A stretch of 64,000 nucleotides of DNA from Sphingomonas sp. SORGH_AS_0879 (GCF_030819175.1 NZ_JAUTBJ010000002.1:568001-632000), one strand, 5' to 3'. Shown: positions 42,533 to 50,611, counted from the first letter of the stretch. Notes: a model not told the origin generated them from the sequence alone. Program-made: numbers and translations.

Positions 42533-42940
42533 TTAAGCTTTGCGCAACCGATACGCACACCGCAATCGAATCTCCCACGTCACGCTGCCAGCGCTGACAT
42601 TCGCCAGTCGCCCGCCGACATAGTCGACCGGGCCGGACGCGTCGGGATGGGTCCAGCCGACGACCAACTCGATCACGCGGTCCTCCGCCGTCTTCAGCTC
42701 GTCGGAGACCTGTCCCTGGCCGATCCGGGCCGCGACGGTGACGAGGACGGAGAAGTCGAACGTCACCCGCTGGTCGCGCTTGCCGGACAGGCTATTCGGT
42801 TCGGCGGCGTCGCTGGCGGGTACGACGAACAGGGCGGGGAGCGCGCGGGGCAGGTCCGACTGGGCGGGCGCCTCCAGCACGCCCTCCACCGATTTGAACC
42901 CCGTGCGTAGCGCCGCGACGATGGGATTGAGGGTCAGCAT
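42533..42940 (-). CDS. Tail terminator-like protein
   Basis: A 135-residue protein (MLTLNPIVAALRTGFKSVEGVLEAPAQSDLPRALPALFVVPASDAAEPN…) with a mixed alpha/beta pattern ending VTWEIRLRCAYRLRKA, much like minor tail/tail terminator proteins of siphoviruses and Mu gp37-like proteins. It overlaps the virion-morphogenesis gene by one base (ATGA). It should cap the tube and join it to the head. It is separated from the tail tube only by the kinase cargo and a small gene. Confidence 0.7.
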   Translation of the reverse strand: MLTLNPIVAALRTGFKSVEGVLEAPAQSDLPRALPALFVVPASDAAEPNSLSGKRDQRVTFDFSVLVTVAARIGQGQVSDELKTAEDRVIELVVGWTHPDASGPVDYVGGRLANVSAGSVTWEIRLRCAYRLRKA

Positions 42941-43425
42941 CAGGCGGCTCCGAAGCCCAGGTGACGCGCCAGCGCGCCGATCGTGTAATCCGCGTTCACA
43001 TCGTTGAAACCGAGATACGAACGCCGGGGGATGATGACCTTCGCAACGATGCGGCCACCGAAGGACAGGGCCTTCTTCTCGCGCGGGCGGATCTCGCCGC
43101 CGGTCTGGTGGATCAGCGCGTACACGCCCGCACCCCCCGATCGCTCCGGCCCGGCGGCGGCGAAGTCGGGGCCCCAGTCCTCGGCGATCGAATTGCCCAG
43201 GTCGCCGGACAGGGTCAGTGTCTTGCCGCCATGCTCGATCACGCGGCGCGACGGCGTCCACTTCCTGCCGGTCGGGTCGGTCTCGGTCTCGAACCGTTCG
43301 CGCGTGGTGTCGGCGAGGTGCCCGGCAATGTCCTTCATGGCGATGGTCATGTCCGCGCCCGCCGCCGCCATCCGGTTCATCGCGGCGGTGACGTCCTCCC
43401 GGATCGTGAAGGCGATATCCACCAT
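42940..43425 (-). CDS. Phage virion morphogenesis protein (Mu gpG-like)
   Basis: A 161-residue protein. Signature stretches are MNRMAAAGADMTIAMKDIAGHLADTTRERFETETDPTGRKW and LGDLGNSIAEDWGP-like sequence, then VYALIHQTGGEIRPREKKALSF, matching the virion-morphogenesis (Mu gpG/phage P2 gpS-like) family that finishes tail or head-tail joining. Overlaps the DUF1320 gene by one base. Confidence 0.82.
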   Translation of the reverse strand: MVDIAFTIREDVTAAMNRMAAAGADMTIAMKDIAGHLADTTRERFETETDPTGRKWTPSRRVIEHGGKTLTLSGDLGNSIAEDWGPDFAAAGPERSGGAGVYALIHQTGGEIRPREKKALSFGGRIVAKVIIPRRSYLGFNDVNADYTIGALARHLGFGAA

Positions 43426-44153
43426 CAATAGCCGTCCAGGCCGTCCGGATAGGCGCGGCGACCGGGGGCGATGACGATCGGCGTGTCGCTGGCCGTCTCG
43501 ATCGGCGCGGCGGCGGCGGGAAGGCCGAGCGTCGCCTTGCCGTCCTGGATGCGGACGAGAAGCGCCATCGCCGCCTTGGCCTGGTCCGCGATCCCCTCCG
43601 GCGCGCCGCGCGGGTAGAGCCGGGCACGGGCGAGGTCGCCCACCGCCATTTCGAGGATGCGCGGCACCGTCGCCAGCGGCAGGGCGTAGCGGCTGGCGAT
43701 ATGCGACTCGGCGATCGCCTGGGCATCGACCAGCGCGCCGACCAGCAGGTCGCGATCGATCCGGCCGGAACCGTCCAGGTCGGTCATCCGCACCACCTCG
43801 TCCAGGGTGAAGCGCTTGACGAACGCCGCGATCGGCAACCAGCCCGCGCCGCCGTCCGGCGTCGCCCAGCTCGATTCGAGGACGACGACCTCGATCTCGC
43901 TCTCCAGCGTCTGGCCGCCCAGGTCGTCGGCGCGGACCGTGACGGCATAGCGTTCGCCGTCGCCGCCGCCCGACAGCGCCAGCGTGACCACCCCGCCGGA
44001 GACGGTGGCGCTGGCGACGAGCGCGGGCGCGCCGGGCACGAGGCCCCGTGCGGTAACGGTCACGGCGCGGATCGCGGCGATCGAAGCGTTGCCGGAAAAG
44101 GCGACAGCCGGGCGAAGTGTCTCGCCCGGCTGCTTGGTGATCGTGGCGATCAT
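43425..44153 (-). CDS. DUF1320 (Mu gp36-like) protein with N-terminal extra domain
   Basis: A 242-residue protein. The C-terminal part from about residue 108 (FVKRFTLDEVVRMTDLDGSGRIDRDLLVGALVDAQAIAESHIASRYALPLATVPRILEMAVGDLARARLY) is the DUF1320 family, a head-tail connector of Mu-like phages. The first 100 residues (beta-rich, with ESEIEVVVLESS) form an additional Ig-like region that DUF1320 proteins usually lack. The fusion is intact with no frameshift. Confidence 0.8.
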   Translation of the reverse strand: MIATITKQPGETLRPAVAFSGNASIAAIRAVTVTARGLVPGAPALVASATVSGGVVTLALSGGGDGERYAVTVRADDLGGQTLESEIEVVVLESSWATPDGGAGWLPIAAFVKRFTLDEVVRMTDLDGSGRIDRDLLVGALVDAQAIAESHIASRYALPLATVPRILEMAVGDLARARLYPRGAPEGIADQAKAAMALLVRIQDGKATLGLPAAAAPIETASDTPIVIAPGRRAYPDGLDGY

Positions 44154-44521
44154 GCCGCCGCACGCTTCGCCTCGATGGCGGCGATGATCTGCTGGACGGT
44201 CGGATCCTGCGGCAGCTCGACCTGTTCCTTCTCCGCCAGTTCGAGCAGTTCGGGCTTGCGCAGCTTGGACAGGGGGACCGTCTGGGCGTCGTCGGCGGGC
44301 GGCGGGTTCTGCGAACCGCCGCTGGCCGTGGCGGCGGCCTGTTCGCGAAGCTGGATCGTCTCGGCGAAGACCGGATCGTCCAGGATCGCCTCGCTGGCGA
44401 GCAGGCCGTCGAACGCCTCTTCCTCGTCGCGATCGTCCATGTCGAAGCGGATCGGCGTGTCGGGCGCGTATTCCTCGCCCTTGAAGATGACGGTCCGCGC
44501 GACTTTGTAGGGGTAGCTCAT
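44150..44521 (-). CDS. Mu gp35-like protein
   Basis: A 123-residue protein. The N-terminal part (YPYKVARTVIFKGEEYAPDTPIRFDMDDRDEEEAFDGLLASEAIL) resembles HI1506/Mu gp35-type proteins. The C-terminal SKLRKPELLELAEKEQVELPQDPTVQQIIAAIEA looks like a SAP/HeH-like small helical domain. It overlaps the next gene by four bases. It lies between capsid and connector genes and may be a head-completion protein. Confidence 0.72.
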   Translation of the reverse strand: MSYPYKVARTVIFKGEEYAPDTPIRFDMDDRDEEEAFDGLLASEAILDDPVFAETIQLREQAAATASGGSQNPPPADDAQTVPLSKLRKPELLELAEKEQVELPQDPTVQQIIAAIEAKRAAA

Positions 44522-44573
44522 GATGGTTCCGGGGTTGGGCGCGGGCGGACGCGGTGCCGCCCGCGCCGGGGGA

Positions 44574-45506
44574 TCAGTTCGCCGAGAAGGCGTTCTCGAA
44601 GAAATAGCCCGCCTGGGCGGCGATCACGCGTTCCTTGACGCTCTCGCCGACCAGAACCGCGGTGCCGCCGCGCAGGCCCATTTCGCCCGGCTTCAGCTCG
44701 CGCTGCGACGCCACGCGGTCGCCCCAGGTGAAGGTGCCCGCAAAGGTCGGCGTCTCGCGCGACAGCACCGGCGCCTTGTAGGTCAGCGCCAGATGGTTGC
44801 CCCACAGCCGCGAAATCTGCGCGGCCTGGCCCTTGCGCGCCTGGTTGCCGAACGCCTGGCCGACGACCACCTCGTTGACCTCGAACAGCTCGGCGACTTC
44901 CTGGCGGGTGACGAGGCCGCCGCCGTTCGTGCCGCGAATGGCCTTGATGACGCCCGCGTTGCGGCGGAACTTGGTCCAGCCGCGCTGGCCGAAGGTCATC
45001 TGGTTGGGGCGGAGCAGCGGCTTGTCGAGCGCGTCCGAAATCAGCGTGACCGCATCCGTGTTCGGATTGTCCAGCGCGTCGGTCGTCGCCAGCGTGACGC
45101 GCAGGTTCGGGTCATAGGTCGCCGGGTTGAAGATGATCGACGCCGCGCGGATCTCGCGCCGGATCTCGATCAGTTCGGAGGTCAGCGCCGATGCGTTGCC
45201 CAGCGGGTCGTACCGCTCGTCCGCGTTGTTGACGTCGGCCTGGGGAACGGGCGACTCCAGGCCGTGATCCTCGGTCACGTCGGGGATTTCGACGCCGTCC
45301 ATCGTGACCTGGTTCGCCTGGCTGCGGCGACCGATCAGGGTTTCGGGCGTGTTGAAGAACGTGTCGATGCCATACTGCATGAACGTGAAGTTCTGTTTCC
45401 CCACGGTGATGCGGGGCAGCACGATATCGGCGATGTAGCTCTGGTTCTTGTAGGCGATGGCGATCGCGGTGAGGTCGGGATCGATCGGATAGGGCGACTG
45501 GGCCAT
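44574..45506 (-). CDS. Major capsid protein
   Basis: A 310-residue protein (MAQSPYPIDPDLTAIAIAYKNQSYIADIVLPRITVGKQNFTFMQYG…) with GWTKFRRNAGVIKAIRGT and the ending RVIAAQAGYFFENAF, typical of phage capsid proteins of the type used by B3-like transposable phages. It lies after the decoration protein gene and before gp35-like genes. It has no obvious N-terminal scaffold, consistent with a separate protease/scaffold gene upstream. Confidence 0.82.
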   Translation of the reverse strand: MAQSPYPIDPDLTAIAIAYKNQSYIADIVLPRITVGKQNFTFMQYGIDTFFNTPETLIGRRSQANQVTMDGVEIPDVTEDHGLESPVPQADVNNADERYDPLGNASALTSELIEIRREIRAASIIFNPATYDPNLRVTLATTDALDNPNTDAVTLISDALDKPLLRPNQMTFGQRGWTKFRRNAGVIKAIRGTNGGGLVTRQEVAELFEVNEVVVGQAFGNQARKGQAAQISRLWGNHLALTYKAPVLSRETPTFAGTFTWGDRVASQRELKPGEMGLRGGTAVLVGESVKERVIAAQAGYFFENAFSAN

Positions 45507-45554
45507 GGGTAAGCGTCCTGAAAGCGTCGTGAAGGCGGGTTGAAAGGGGCGGGA

Positions 45555-45935
45555 TCAGCCGGTGATGAAGCCGGGCGCGGGGCGATAGGCGACCACGTCG
45601 CCCAGCACGCCGGTCGCCAGCGAGAAGCCGATGATGCGGACGCGCACCCCGGCGGCGGGCGCGGCCTCGACCGCGCGGCCCTGGGCATCGGACGTGATCG
45701 GTCGACCGCGCCCGACATTGCCGCCCAGCCGCACCTCGGGCAGTCCGCCCAGCGCCGCGTCGAACCGCTCGCCCTGGACGGCGGCCAGTTCGGTGCTGGT
45801 CGCGATCAGGTCGTCGGTGGGACCGGCGGCGGGGAGCAACGTCTGGTCGTCGGCCCCGAATTTGAGGATGAGATACGGGGCGATGGCCGCTCCGGCGCGA
45901 AAATTCTTGGTCAGTCCGTCCGTGCGGCCAGCCAT
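45555..45935 (-). CDS. Probable capsid decoration / head stabilising protein
   Basis: A 126-residue beta-rich protein (MAGRTDGLTKNFRAGAAIAPYLILKFGADDQTLLPAAGPTDDL…). Placement between scaffold/protease and major capsid is usual for decoration proteins (DUF2190-like). EGERFDAALGG-like and GRGRPITSDAQGRAVEA motifs are consistent with this family but not decisive. Confidence 0.68.
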   Translation of the reverse strand: MAGRTDGLTKNFRAGAAIAPYLILKFGADDQTLLPAAGPTDDLIATSTELAAVQGERFDAALGGLPEVRLGGNVGRGRPITSDAQGRAVEAAPAAGVRVRIIGFSLATGVLGDVVAYRPAPGFITG

Positions 45936-45977
45936 GGTCGTTAGCTCCTGTCGTTAAGTCGGGATGGGTCCGCGCGG

Positions 45978-46943
45978 TCAGGCGTCGGGATGGGCTTTGA
46001 CGTGACGCACCGCCGCCTGGATGGTGATCGGCTTGCCCGCCTTGGCCTGGGCATCGGCATAGGCGCGGGCGCGGCGGGCGATCTCGTCGGGCCTGGCCGC
46101 GTCGGCGGGCTTGCGATCGCGGGGCGCGGCCTCGCCCAGGGCGATGACCGGCTGCGCGCCGTCGAACAGCGACATGAAGGCGGCGACCGGGGTCATCTGG
46201 TTGGCGTCGCCCTCGCCGAACGACACGGGCTGGCTGGCGTCGAGCAGGTCGAGCAGGCCGACCACCTTGTCGCGACCGGCGGGGGCCAGCTTCACGTCGG
46301 CGATCAGCCCCTCGGCAAAGGCGACATGGGTGGCGTGGCGATCGGCCCTTTCGCGCTGGGCCCGTTCGGCCTCGCGCTGGGCCTGCTCCTCCTCGCGGGC
46401 CCTGATCGCATTCTCGCGATCGTCCAGCGCGGCGGCGCGCTCGGCGAAGGCGACCGCCTCCGTCGTGGTGTCAGTCATGGTGTCCTCGTCGTCGATGGAA
46501 AGGGTCACGACGCCCGCCGGAGCGTCGGAAAAGGCGACCGTCCCCAGGCCCTTGATCGCCGGGGCCGCGCCGCCCAGGAAACCCACATGCTGGAGATACC
46601 AGCGGCCCGGCTTGGGATTGGCGGGGCTCGACGGCGGATAGAGCTGGGGGGAAATCTTGCGGTAATGCCCGGCCTGGACGGCCTCGGCGAAGGCGGGCGC
46701 GACTTCGGACGGGTGGGCGACCAGAACGCCGTCCTCCATCGCCAGCCTGCCGACCCAGCCAAAGGCGGGCGCATCGATCTTCGGATGCCCGACGACCAGC
46801 GGCGCGGGATCGCTCTGCGCGTCATAGGAGGCGATCAGCTCGTCCAGGTCGGACTGGGCGAAGGTGACCTTCGTACCGTGGATATCGGTGAAGGTGCCGG
46901 GACGCAGGATCTTGATCGGGGGCGGTGCCATGCCCGCCGACAT
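45978..46943 (-). CDS. Phage protease/scaffold (Mu gpI-like)
   Basis: A 321-residue protein. The N-terminal domain (PPIKILRPGTFTDIHGTKVTFAQSDLDELIASYDAQSDPAPLVVGHPKID) and HYRKISPQLYPP with catalytic-type His and Ser belong to the I-type protease of Mu. The Glu/Arg-rich coiled-coil part from about residue 170 (AFAERAAALDDRENAIRAREEEQAQREAERAQRERADRH) is the scaffold. It should shape and then process the prohead. It heads the leftward structural operon, preceded by a 157-base non-coding gap. Confidence 0.88.
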   Translation of the reverse strand: MSAGMAPPPIKILRPGTFTDIHGTKVTFAQSDLDELIASYDAQSDPAPLVVGHPKIDAPAFGWVGRLAMEDGVLVAHPSEVAPAFAEAVQAGHYRKISPQLYPPSSPANPKPGRWYLQHVGFLGGAAPAIKGLGTVAFSDAPAGVVTLSIDDEDTMTDTTTEAVAFAERAAALDDRENAIRAREEEQAQREAERAQRERADRHATHVAFAEGLIADVKLAPAGRDKVVGLLDLLDASQPVSFGEGDANQMTPVAAFMSLFDGAQPVIALGEAAPRDRKPADAARPDEIARRARAYADAQAKAGKPITIQAAVRHVKAHPDA

Positions 46944-47059
46944 AAGCGGCGCGCGGTGCCGGGGCGGCTTGCGCCAGCGCCCCCCGAACCACGTATTTCT
47001 CTAGAGGATTGTCGGCTGCCGCTGGGGCACGAGGGGATCAGCCGTTCGCGGCTTCAGTG

Positions 47060-47096
47060 AGGCCGGGCCGGTGCACCACTATGCACGGCCCGGCCT
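47060..47096 (-). terminator. Strong hairpin downstream of the GrlR-like gene
   Basis: AGGCCGGGCCGGTGCA and its near-complement (one bulged G) form a 15-base stem with a 6-base loop. On the minus strand it begins 4 bases after the stop of the GrlR-like gene and lies before the protease gene. No U tract follows. It probably separates cargo transcription from the structural operon. Confidence 0.65.
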
Positions 47097-47100
47097 GGGA

Positions 47101-47433
47101 TCAATCCTGAAGTCGCTGGAGCGACACCTGCAACCTGACGCCTGGGGCCTGGGGCGCTGTGCCGGTGAGTGTCGCATTGTCGCCACTCACCGAGCCTTCG
47201 AGGTGAATATCAACCTCGTCCACCCCAAACACCGAAGCCATTCCCGGCACCGACGTATGCTTATAGGAACGTACATCGGCGGTTATGCGACCATTGCTCT
47301 CATGATAGGTGCCGACATAGGCCATCATGCTGTCGCCGCCGCGCAATTGTCCATTATGGAAATACCCCACTCCAGCACCCCCACCAAACGGCGTGACAAA
47401 TCGAATTGCGTACAAACCAGATTCAAATGCCAT
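47101..47433 (-). CDS. GrlR-like small protein
   Basis: A 110-residue beta-barrel-like protein. GLYAIRFVTP, GVGYFHNGQLRGGDSMMAYVGTYHESNGRITADV, HTSVPGMASVFGVDEVDIHLEGSVSG and the ending GVRLQVSLQRL match the lipocalin-like GrlR domain, first known as a negative regulator of enteropathogen secretion genes but found widely in Proteobacteria with unknown ligands. It is lower in GC than phage genes and enclosed by hairpins, so it looks like cargo. Confidence 0.65.
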   Translation of the reverse strand: MAFESGLYAIRFVTPFGGGAGVGYFHNGQLRGGDSMMAYVGTYHESNGRITADVRSYKHTSVPGMASVFGVDEVDIHLEGSVSGDNATLTGTAPQAPGVRLQVSLQRLQD

Positions 47434-47577
47434 GAATTCCTCCCGTTCAGGTGGCTCGTCGATGCTGCGAGCCAGCGGAATCTAATTGGGCAAAATCGCC
47501 TTACAACCGGCCCTGAAAGATACTATCGATTGCAGTAGAGAGTTCTTCGGCCGGCCAATATTCCCATTTTGGGAAAC
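47434..47577. other. Short AT-rich gap upstream of the GrlR-like gene
   Basis: This 144-base gap is less GC-rich than the phage average and probably holds the promoter of the GrlR-like gene on the minus strand. A small inverted repeat TTCCCA-TTT-TGGGAA (47561-47575) follows the stop of the next gene and may end its transcript. Nothing else was seen. Confidence 0.4.
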
Positions 47578-47859
47578 TTACTCGATAAATTGATGTGAGC
47601 GCTTCGACCGTGCTTTCCATTGGTCATATCGGTGCGGCGGGTCGCGCTGGATCGCCGCCGCCGCGTCCAGGTAGATGAGCCGGTCGTCCGGGCATCGGCG
47701 CGCGTTCCGGCTCATGATCGCATCGCGCAGCGCCTCGCGCCGGGTCGCCCGCCATGGCCAGCAATTGTCGAAGACCCGCAAACGCCAGCGGGGATTCTCG
47801 TCGGTCGGGTAGAGCAGAGGATCGAGGGCCACCTCCCCCAAGGCCGCCCGCGCGCTCAT
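47578..47859 (-). CDS. Phage hypothetical protein (93 aa)
   Basis: A 93-residue basic protein (MSARAALGEVALDPLLYPTDENPRWRLRVFDNCWPWRATRREALRDAIMSRNARRCPDDRLIYLDAAAAIQRDPP…) with several Trp and Arg. It overlaps the YozE-like gene by four bases, so the two are coexpressed. I do not recognise the family. It lies in the block of small leftward genes between lysogeny and head genes. Confidence 0.6.
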   Translation of the reverse strand: MSARAALGEVALDPLLYPTDENPRWRLRVFDNCWPWRATRREALRDAIMSRNARRCPDDRLIYLDAAAAIQRDPPHRYDQWKARSKRSHQFIE

Positions 47860-48077
47860 GCCCGGCCCCATTCCAGGGCGGCGGTCTCCAGCATGTCGAT
47901 CGCGTCGGCGTCGGCACCCTTCGTCTTCAGATAGGCCCGCACGCCCGCCGGATCGGCCTCCAGCGGGAAAGCACGATCCCGGCGCGCCTGAAATGCAAAC
48001 AGCCCCACCCAGTCCTCGCGTTGATGCTGGGCGACCAGCCACAGTCCGAAATTCTGTTTCAATGTTCCGACTCCCAT
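47856..48077 (-). CDS. YozE-like (SAM-like fold) small protein
   Basis: A 73-residue protein with FGLWLVAQHQREDWVGLFAFQARRDRAFPLEADPAGVRAYLKTKGADADAIDMLETAALEW. The order of Trp, DxxG, FP and YL positions follows the YozE SAM-like family, found on many mobile elements next to restriction-modulating or single-strand-binding genes. A role is not established. It overlaps the next gene by four bases. Confidence 0.6.
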   Translation of the reverse strand: MGVGTLKQNFGLWLVAQHQREDWVGLFAFQARRDRAFPLEADPAGVRAYLKTKGADADAIDMLETAALEWGRA

Positions 48078-48154
48078 AAGAACAGAACATGAACATGGAT
48101 CAAGTCGGGTCGGGTTGTCCAGATGGCGGATGCGTCCCGCGACGACATATGCCG

Positions 48155-48172
48155 TGTACAGGCTGTACAGGC
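48155..48172. promoter_or_regulatory. Tandem TGTACAGGC repeat in a 204-base gap
   Basis: Within the non-coding stretch 48078-48281 two perfect tandem copies of the 9-base TGTACAGGC lie head to tail; each contains the palindrome TGTACA. They stand upstream of the leftward YozE-like/93-aa genes. They could be a regulator site (for a late activator or the host), but this is only inferred. The rest of the gap holds no supported gene. Confidence 0.4.
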
Positions 48173-48281
48173 CCCTACAGCCGCGATCCGGCCTGGGCGC
48201 GACCCATGGAAGGGGCGAAGCGTCGAGCGCCCCTCCTGCCGGTCATATTCGGAAGCGGTGCAGCGACCTGGGCAGGCCGGG

Positions 48282-48392
48282 TCAGAGCAGGCCGAGCCAG
48301 CGGGCCAGCGCCAGCGCCGGACGGGTCGCCCAGGCGAACACCAGCACGGCCAGCGACAGGATGATCCACAGCCGTTCGAGCTTCACCGACAT
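48282..48392 (-). CDS. Very small membrane protein (36 aa)
   Basis: A 36-residue frame (MSVKLERLWIILSLAVLVFAWATRPALALARWLGLL) overlapping the end of the nuclease gene by 10 bases. One hydrophobic helix with a basic start. Short genes of this kind are common in phage accessory regions. The overlap and codon use support it; function is unknown. Confidence 0.5.
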   Translation of the reverse strand: MSVKLERLWIILSLAVLVFAWATRPALALARWLGLL

Positions 48393-48754
48393 AGCCGCTC
48401 CACCATGCCACCATCGTCCCAGTCGCGTCGATAGCGCGCCTGCCTGGCCTGCAACTGCCAGCACGACAAATCGCCGCGAGCCCCCGCCACCGTCGCCAGC
48501 GTCCGACCGTAGCGATCCAGCCCGACGCGCCGGATGCGGAACGGTGGCCGCAATGCCTCGGACAGCGACGCCTTGGAGGCGAAGGGATTGCCCCGGACGC
48601 AGCGCCGTCCCTTGCGGCAATGCCCCGGCATTTCCGGCGCGTCGATCGCGAGCAGCCGAATCCGCTCCCGCCCGCATCGCAGCGTGTCGCCATCGACGGC
48701 GATCGGCGTGCAGGTGAGCGCCTGGGCCGCCATCGCGGCGATCAGAGACAGCAT
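48383..48754 (-). CDS. Secreted thermonuclease (SNase)-like protein
   Basis: A 123-residue protein with a hydrophobic leader (MLSLIAAMAAQALTC). The SNase-type core is clear: VDGDTLRCGRERIRLLAIDAPEM and VGLDRYGRTLA, with the usual Arg, Asp and Glu positions, though the enzyme is shorter than staphylococcal nuclease. Periplasmic localisation is likely. It could degrade incoming DNA or nucleic acid released on lysis; the catalytic set is partly inferred. Confidence 0.75.
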   Translation of the reverse strand: MLSLIAAMAAQALTCTPIAVDGDTLRCGRERIRLLAIDAPEMPGHCRKGRRCVRGNPFASKASLSEALRPPFRIRRVGLDRYGRTLATVAGARGDLSCWQLQARQARYRRDWDDGGMVERLCR

Positions 48755-49257
48755 GAATATTTCGGGCGGGACTGCCGGGGCCGCTTCTGAAGGTCGGCCA
48801 GCGTGTCCAGCGCCTTGCCCGTGACGGTCGTCGCCTGCTCATGCAGTGCCTTCGCGCTTTCCAATTTGCCTTCGACCAGGCGGAAGGCGCAAATCTGCTG
48901 GCGCGGCGGCGTCTCGCCCGCGAGCTGATAGGTCAGCACCATCCGCCGCAGGGCGAGCTTGCCCGCCTCCGCCTTCATGTCGTCGAGCAGGTCCCGCAAC
49001 CGCTCCGCCTCGCCCAGGCCATGGACCGACGCCGAAGCCCCGGCCTGCTCCCGATACGCCGCCGGGGTCAGCGCGGGGGTGTCTTCCCGCGTGACGTCCA
49101 GGCGGCGGAAGTCCTGCCCGGCGGGAAGGTTGGCGCGGACATGGGCTTCGCAGGCGGCGAGGTCGGGTTGCTCATCAAAGAACAACGTCGACGAAGCTAT
49201 CGCGGCGCCCCCACCGATCACCATACTTGCCAGCAAGGCGGTAAGCTTGCCGTTCAT
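48742..49257 (-). CDS. Phage-encoded exported hypothetical protein
   Basis: A 171-residue protein with an N-terminal hydrophobic signal/anchor (MNGKLTALLASMVIGGGAAIASSTLFF) and an extended helical region rich in Leu, Glu and Arg (GLGEAERLRDLLDDMKAEAGKLALRRMVLTYQLAGE). It overlaps the nuclease gene by 13 bases and the membrane-protein gene by four. No family is recognised. Confidence 0.6.
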   Translation of the reverse strand: MNGKLTALLASMVIGGGAAIASSTLFFDEQPDLAACEAHVRANLPAGQDFRRLDVTREDTPALTPAAYREQAGASASVHGLGEAERLRDLLDDMKAEAGKLALRRMVLTYQLAGETPPRQQICAFRLVEGKLESAKALHEQATTVTGKALDTLADLQKRPRQSRPKYSCCL

Positions 49258-50558
49258 CCGCCTTTGCCCGCGACGATCGCGGCGACGATCGATGCCATCG
49301 ACGTGGCAGGGGGGCCGTCATCGTTTGCAGACTGCGACGAGATTGGTTGGAACAGCGCGCCCAGCACGATCGGACGCTCCGCGTCCGATGCAGCCCCTTC
49401 CTTAATAAGACCTAGATACGTCGAGGTCATGGCCGAACGCCCGCTAGCATCGGTCGCAAGCCGCTGCTCGGATGAGTATCGGCGGACAAGTATACGCATG
49501 AGCCAGAAAAACATCGTCAGCCAAAAGAGCGTAGTTGCTCCGGCGAATATCAACTCGAAATGCAGCGTGGGTCTGATACCCGCCTGCGCAAGAGCCGAAG
49601 CTTTTTCTGCGCTTCCCGGAACGGCATCCGCCAGCATGGATCGCGCGCTACCGAACGCGTAGTGAGATACAAAGGGTGTCGCGATTGTTCCGGCTATTCC
49701 GAGGGCAATGGAAGCAATTGCATATCCCTTAGCAGATTTCTCATGAAGCAACTTTCGCTCACCCCAAAGCTCTGCGGGCTGCGCAATCCTGATATATTCC
49801 ATCTGTGATTTTCGCCAATCGTCGAGAGCCTGGCTTGCATCCTGTACGATGGTGTTCGCCTTTGAGGATAAGGCATCCAGAGATTCAGTCGACGTGTTAA
49901 AATGATCTCCCAAACTTGCTTGCAATTCAATCTTATGGGCATTCACGTCAGCAGTCGCGGAATCGATCGTCGCGGACAATGTTTTGACCGCGCTCGCGGA
50001 TGTAGCCAAACCAGACGCGGCAGCGGCGCTTAGCTTTTCCAGTTCACCCATTGCCGAGGCAAATCGTTGACGCAATCCGTCAAGCTGGCTCTGAATGTCC
50101 TTCACATCATTTCTGACGGCCATCGGAACAGGGTTGAACGAAGTCATCCTCTGTCGATAAATTTCTATTCCGACGATCACATCGAGTTTGCCCCAGTTCA
50201 AATCCTGAACGGGAATGTCTGCGGCGTATGCGGCCCCTTCCAACGCGTCGACGCCATGCTCAAGGAAGATGTGGTAGAGCGCCTCTCCAGATGGAGACCC
50301 CATCGTTACTATCCCTGCCTCGGCATGAAGATCACCAGGCAGACCCTGAGCTAATAGAGCATTGTTTCCAACGACGCTCGCCAATCTGTCCCAAGCGTCA
50401 CGGATCGCCCTTATCGCTGAAGATGCAGTCGCTTCGCCATGCCCGCTTAGCATGACATCGATCGCATCCCGTTCCCGATAAACCCAAGCAATAGCTTCGA
50501 CCTGGTCAACAAATGACTGAATGCCGCCCTTTTCCAAAGCGATATGGACTTTGAACAT
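49254..50558 (-). CDS. Two-helix membrane protein with long coiled coil, next to repressor
   Basis: A 434-residue protein. The N-terminal part (MFKVHIALEKGGIQSFVDQVEAIAWVYRERDAIDVMLSG) is soluble. Residues about 160-265 form a long amphipathic helix set (LDGLRQRFASAMGELEKLSAAAASG to ASQALDDWRKSQME). Two hydrophobic helices follow (AIASIALGIAGTIATPF and LIFAGATTLFWLTMFFWLMRIL), then RSAMTSTYLGLIKEGAASDAERPIVLGALF, as in DUF6161-type proteins. GC is lower than the phage core. Start 50558 follows GGGGGG. Encoded just behind the repressor in the lysogenic direction, it is a candidate superinfection-exclusion or anti-phage protein. Confidence 0.7.
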   Translation of the reverse strand: MFKVHIALEKGGIQSFVDQVEAIAWVYRERDAIDVMLSGHGEATASSAIRAIRDAWDRLASVVGNNALLAQGLPGDLHAEAGIVTMGSPSGEALYHIFLEHGVDALEGAAYAADIPVQDLNWGKLDVIVGIEIYRQRMTSFNPVPMAVRNDVKDIQSQLDGLRQRFASAMGELEKLSAAAASGLATSASAVKTLSATIDSATADVNAHKIELQASLGDHFNTSTESLDALSSKANTIVQDASQALDDWRKSQMEYIRIAQPAELWGERKLLHEKSAKGYAIASIALGIAGTIATPFVSHYAFGSARSMLADAVPGSAEKASALAQAGIRPTLHFELIFAGATTLFWLTMFFWLMRILVRRYSSEQRLATDASGRSAMTSTYLGLIKEGAASDAERPIVLGALFQPISSQSANDDGPPATSMASIVAAIVAGKGG

Positions 50559-50611
50559 CGACCCCCCAAGCACATCAGTTAGATGGTTCCCCGAACCGAT
50601 CTTATTGATGC

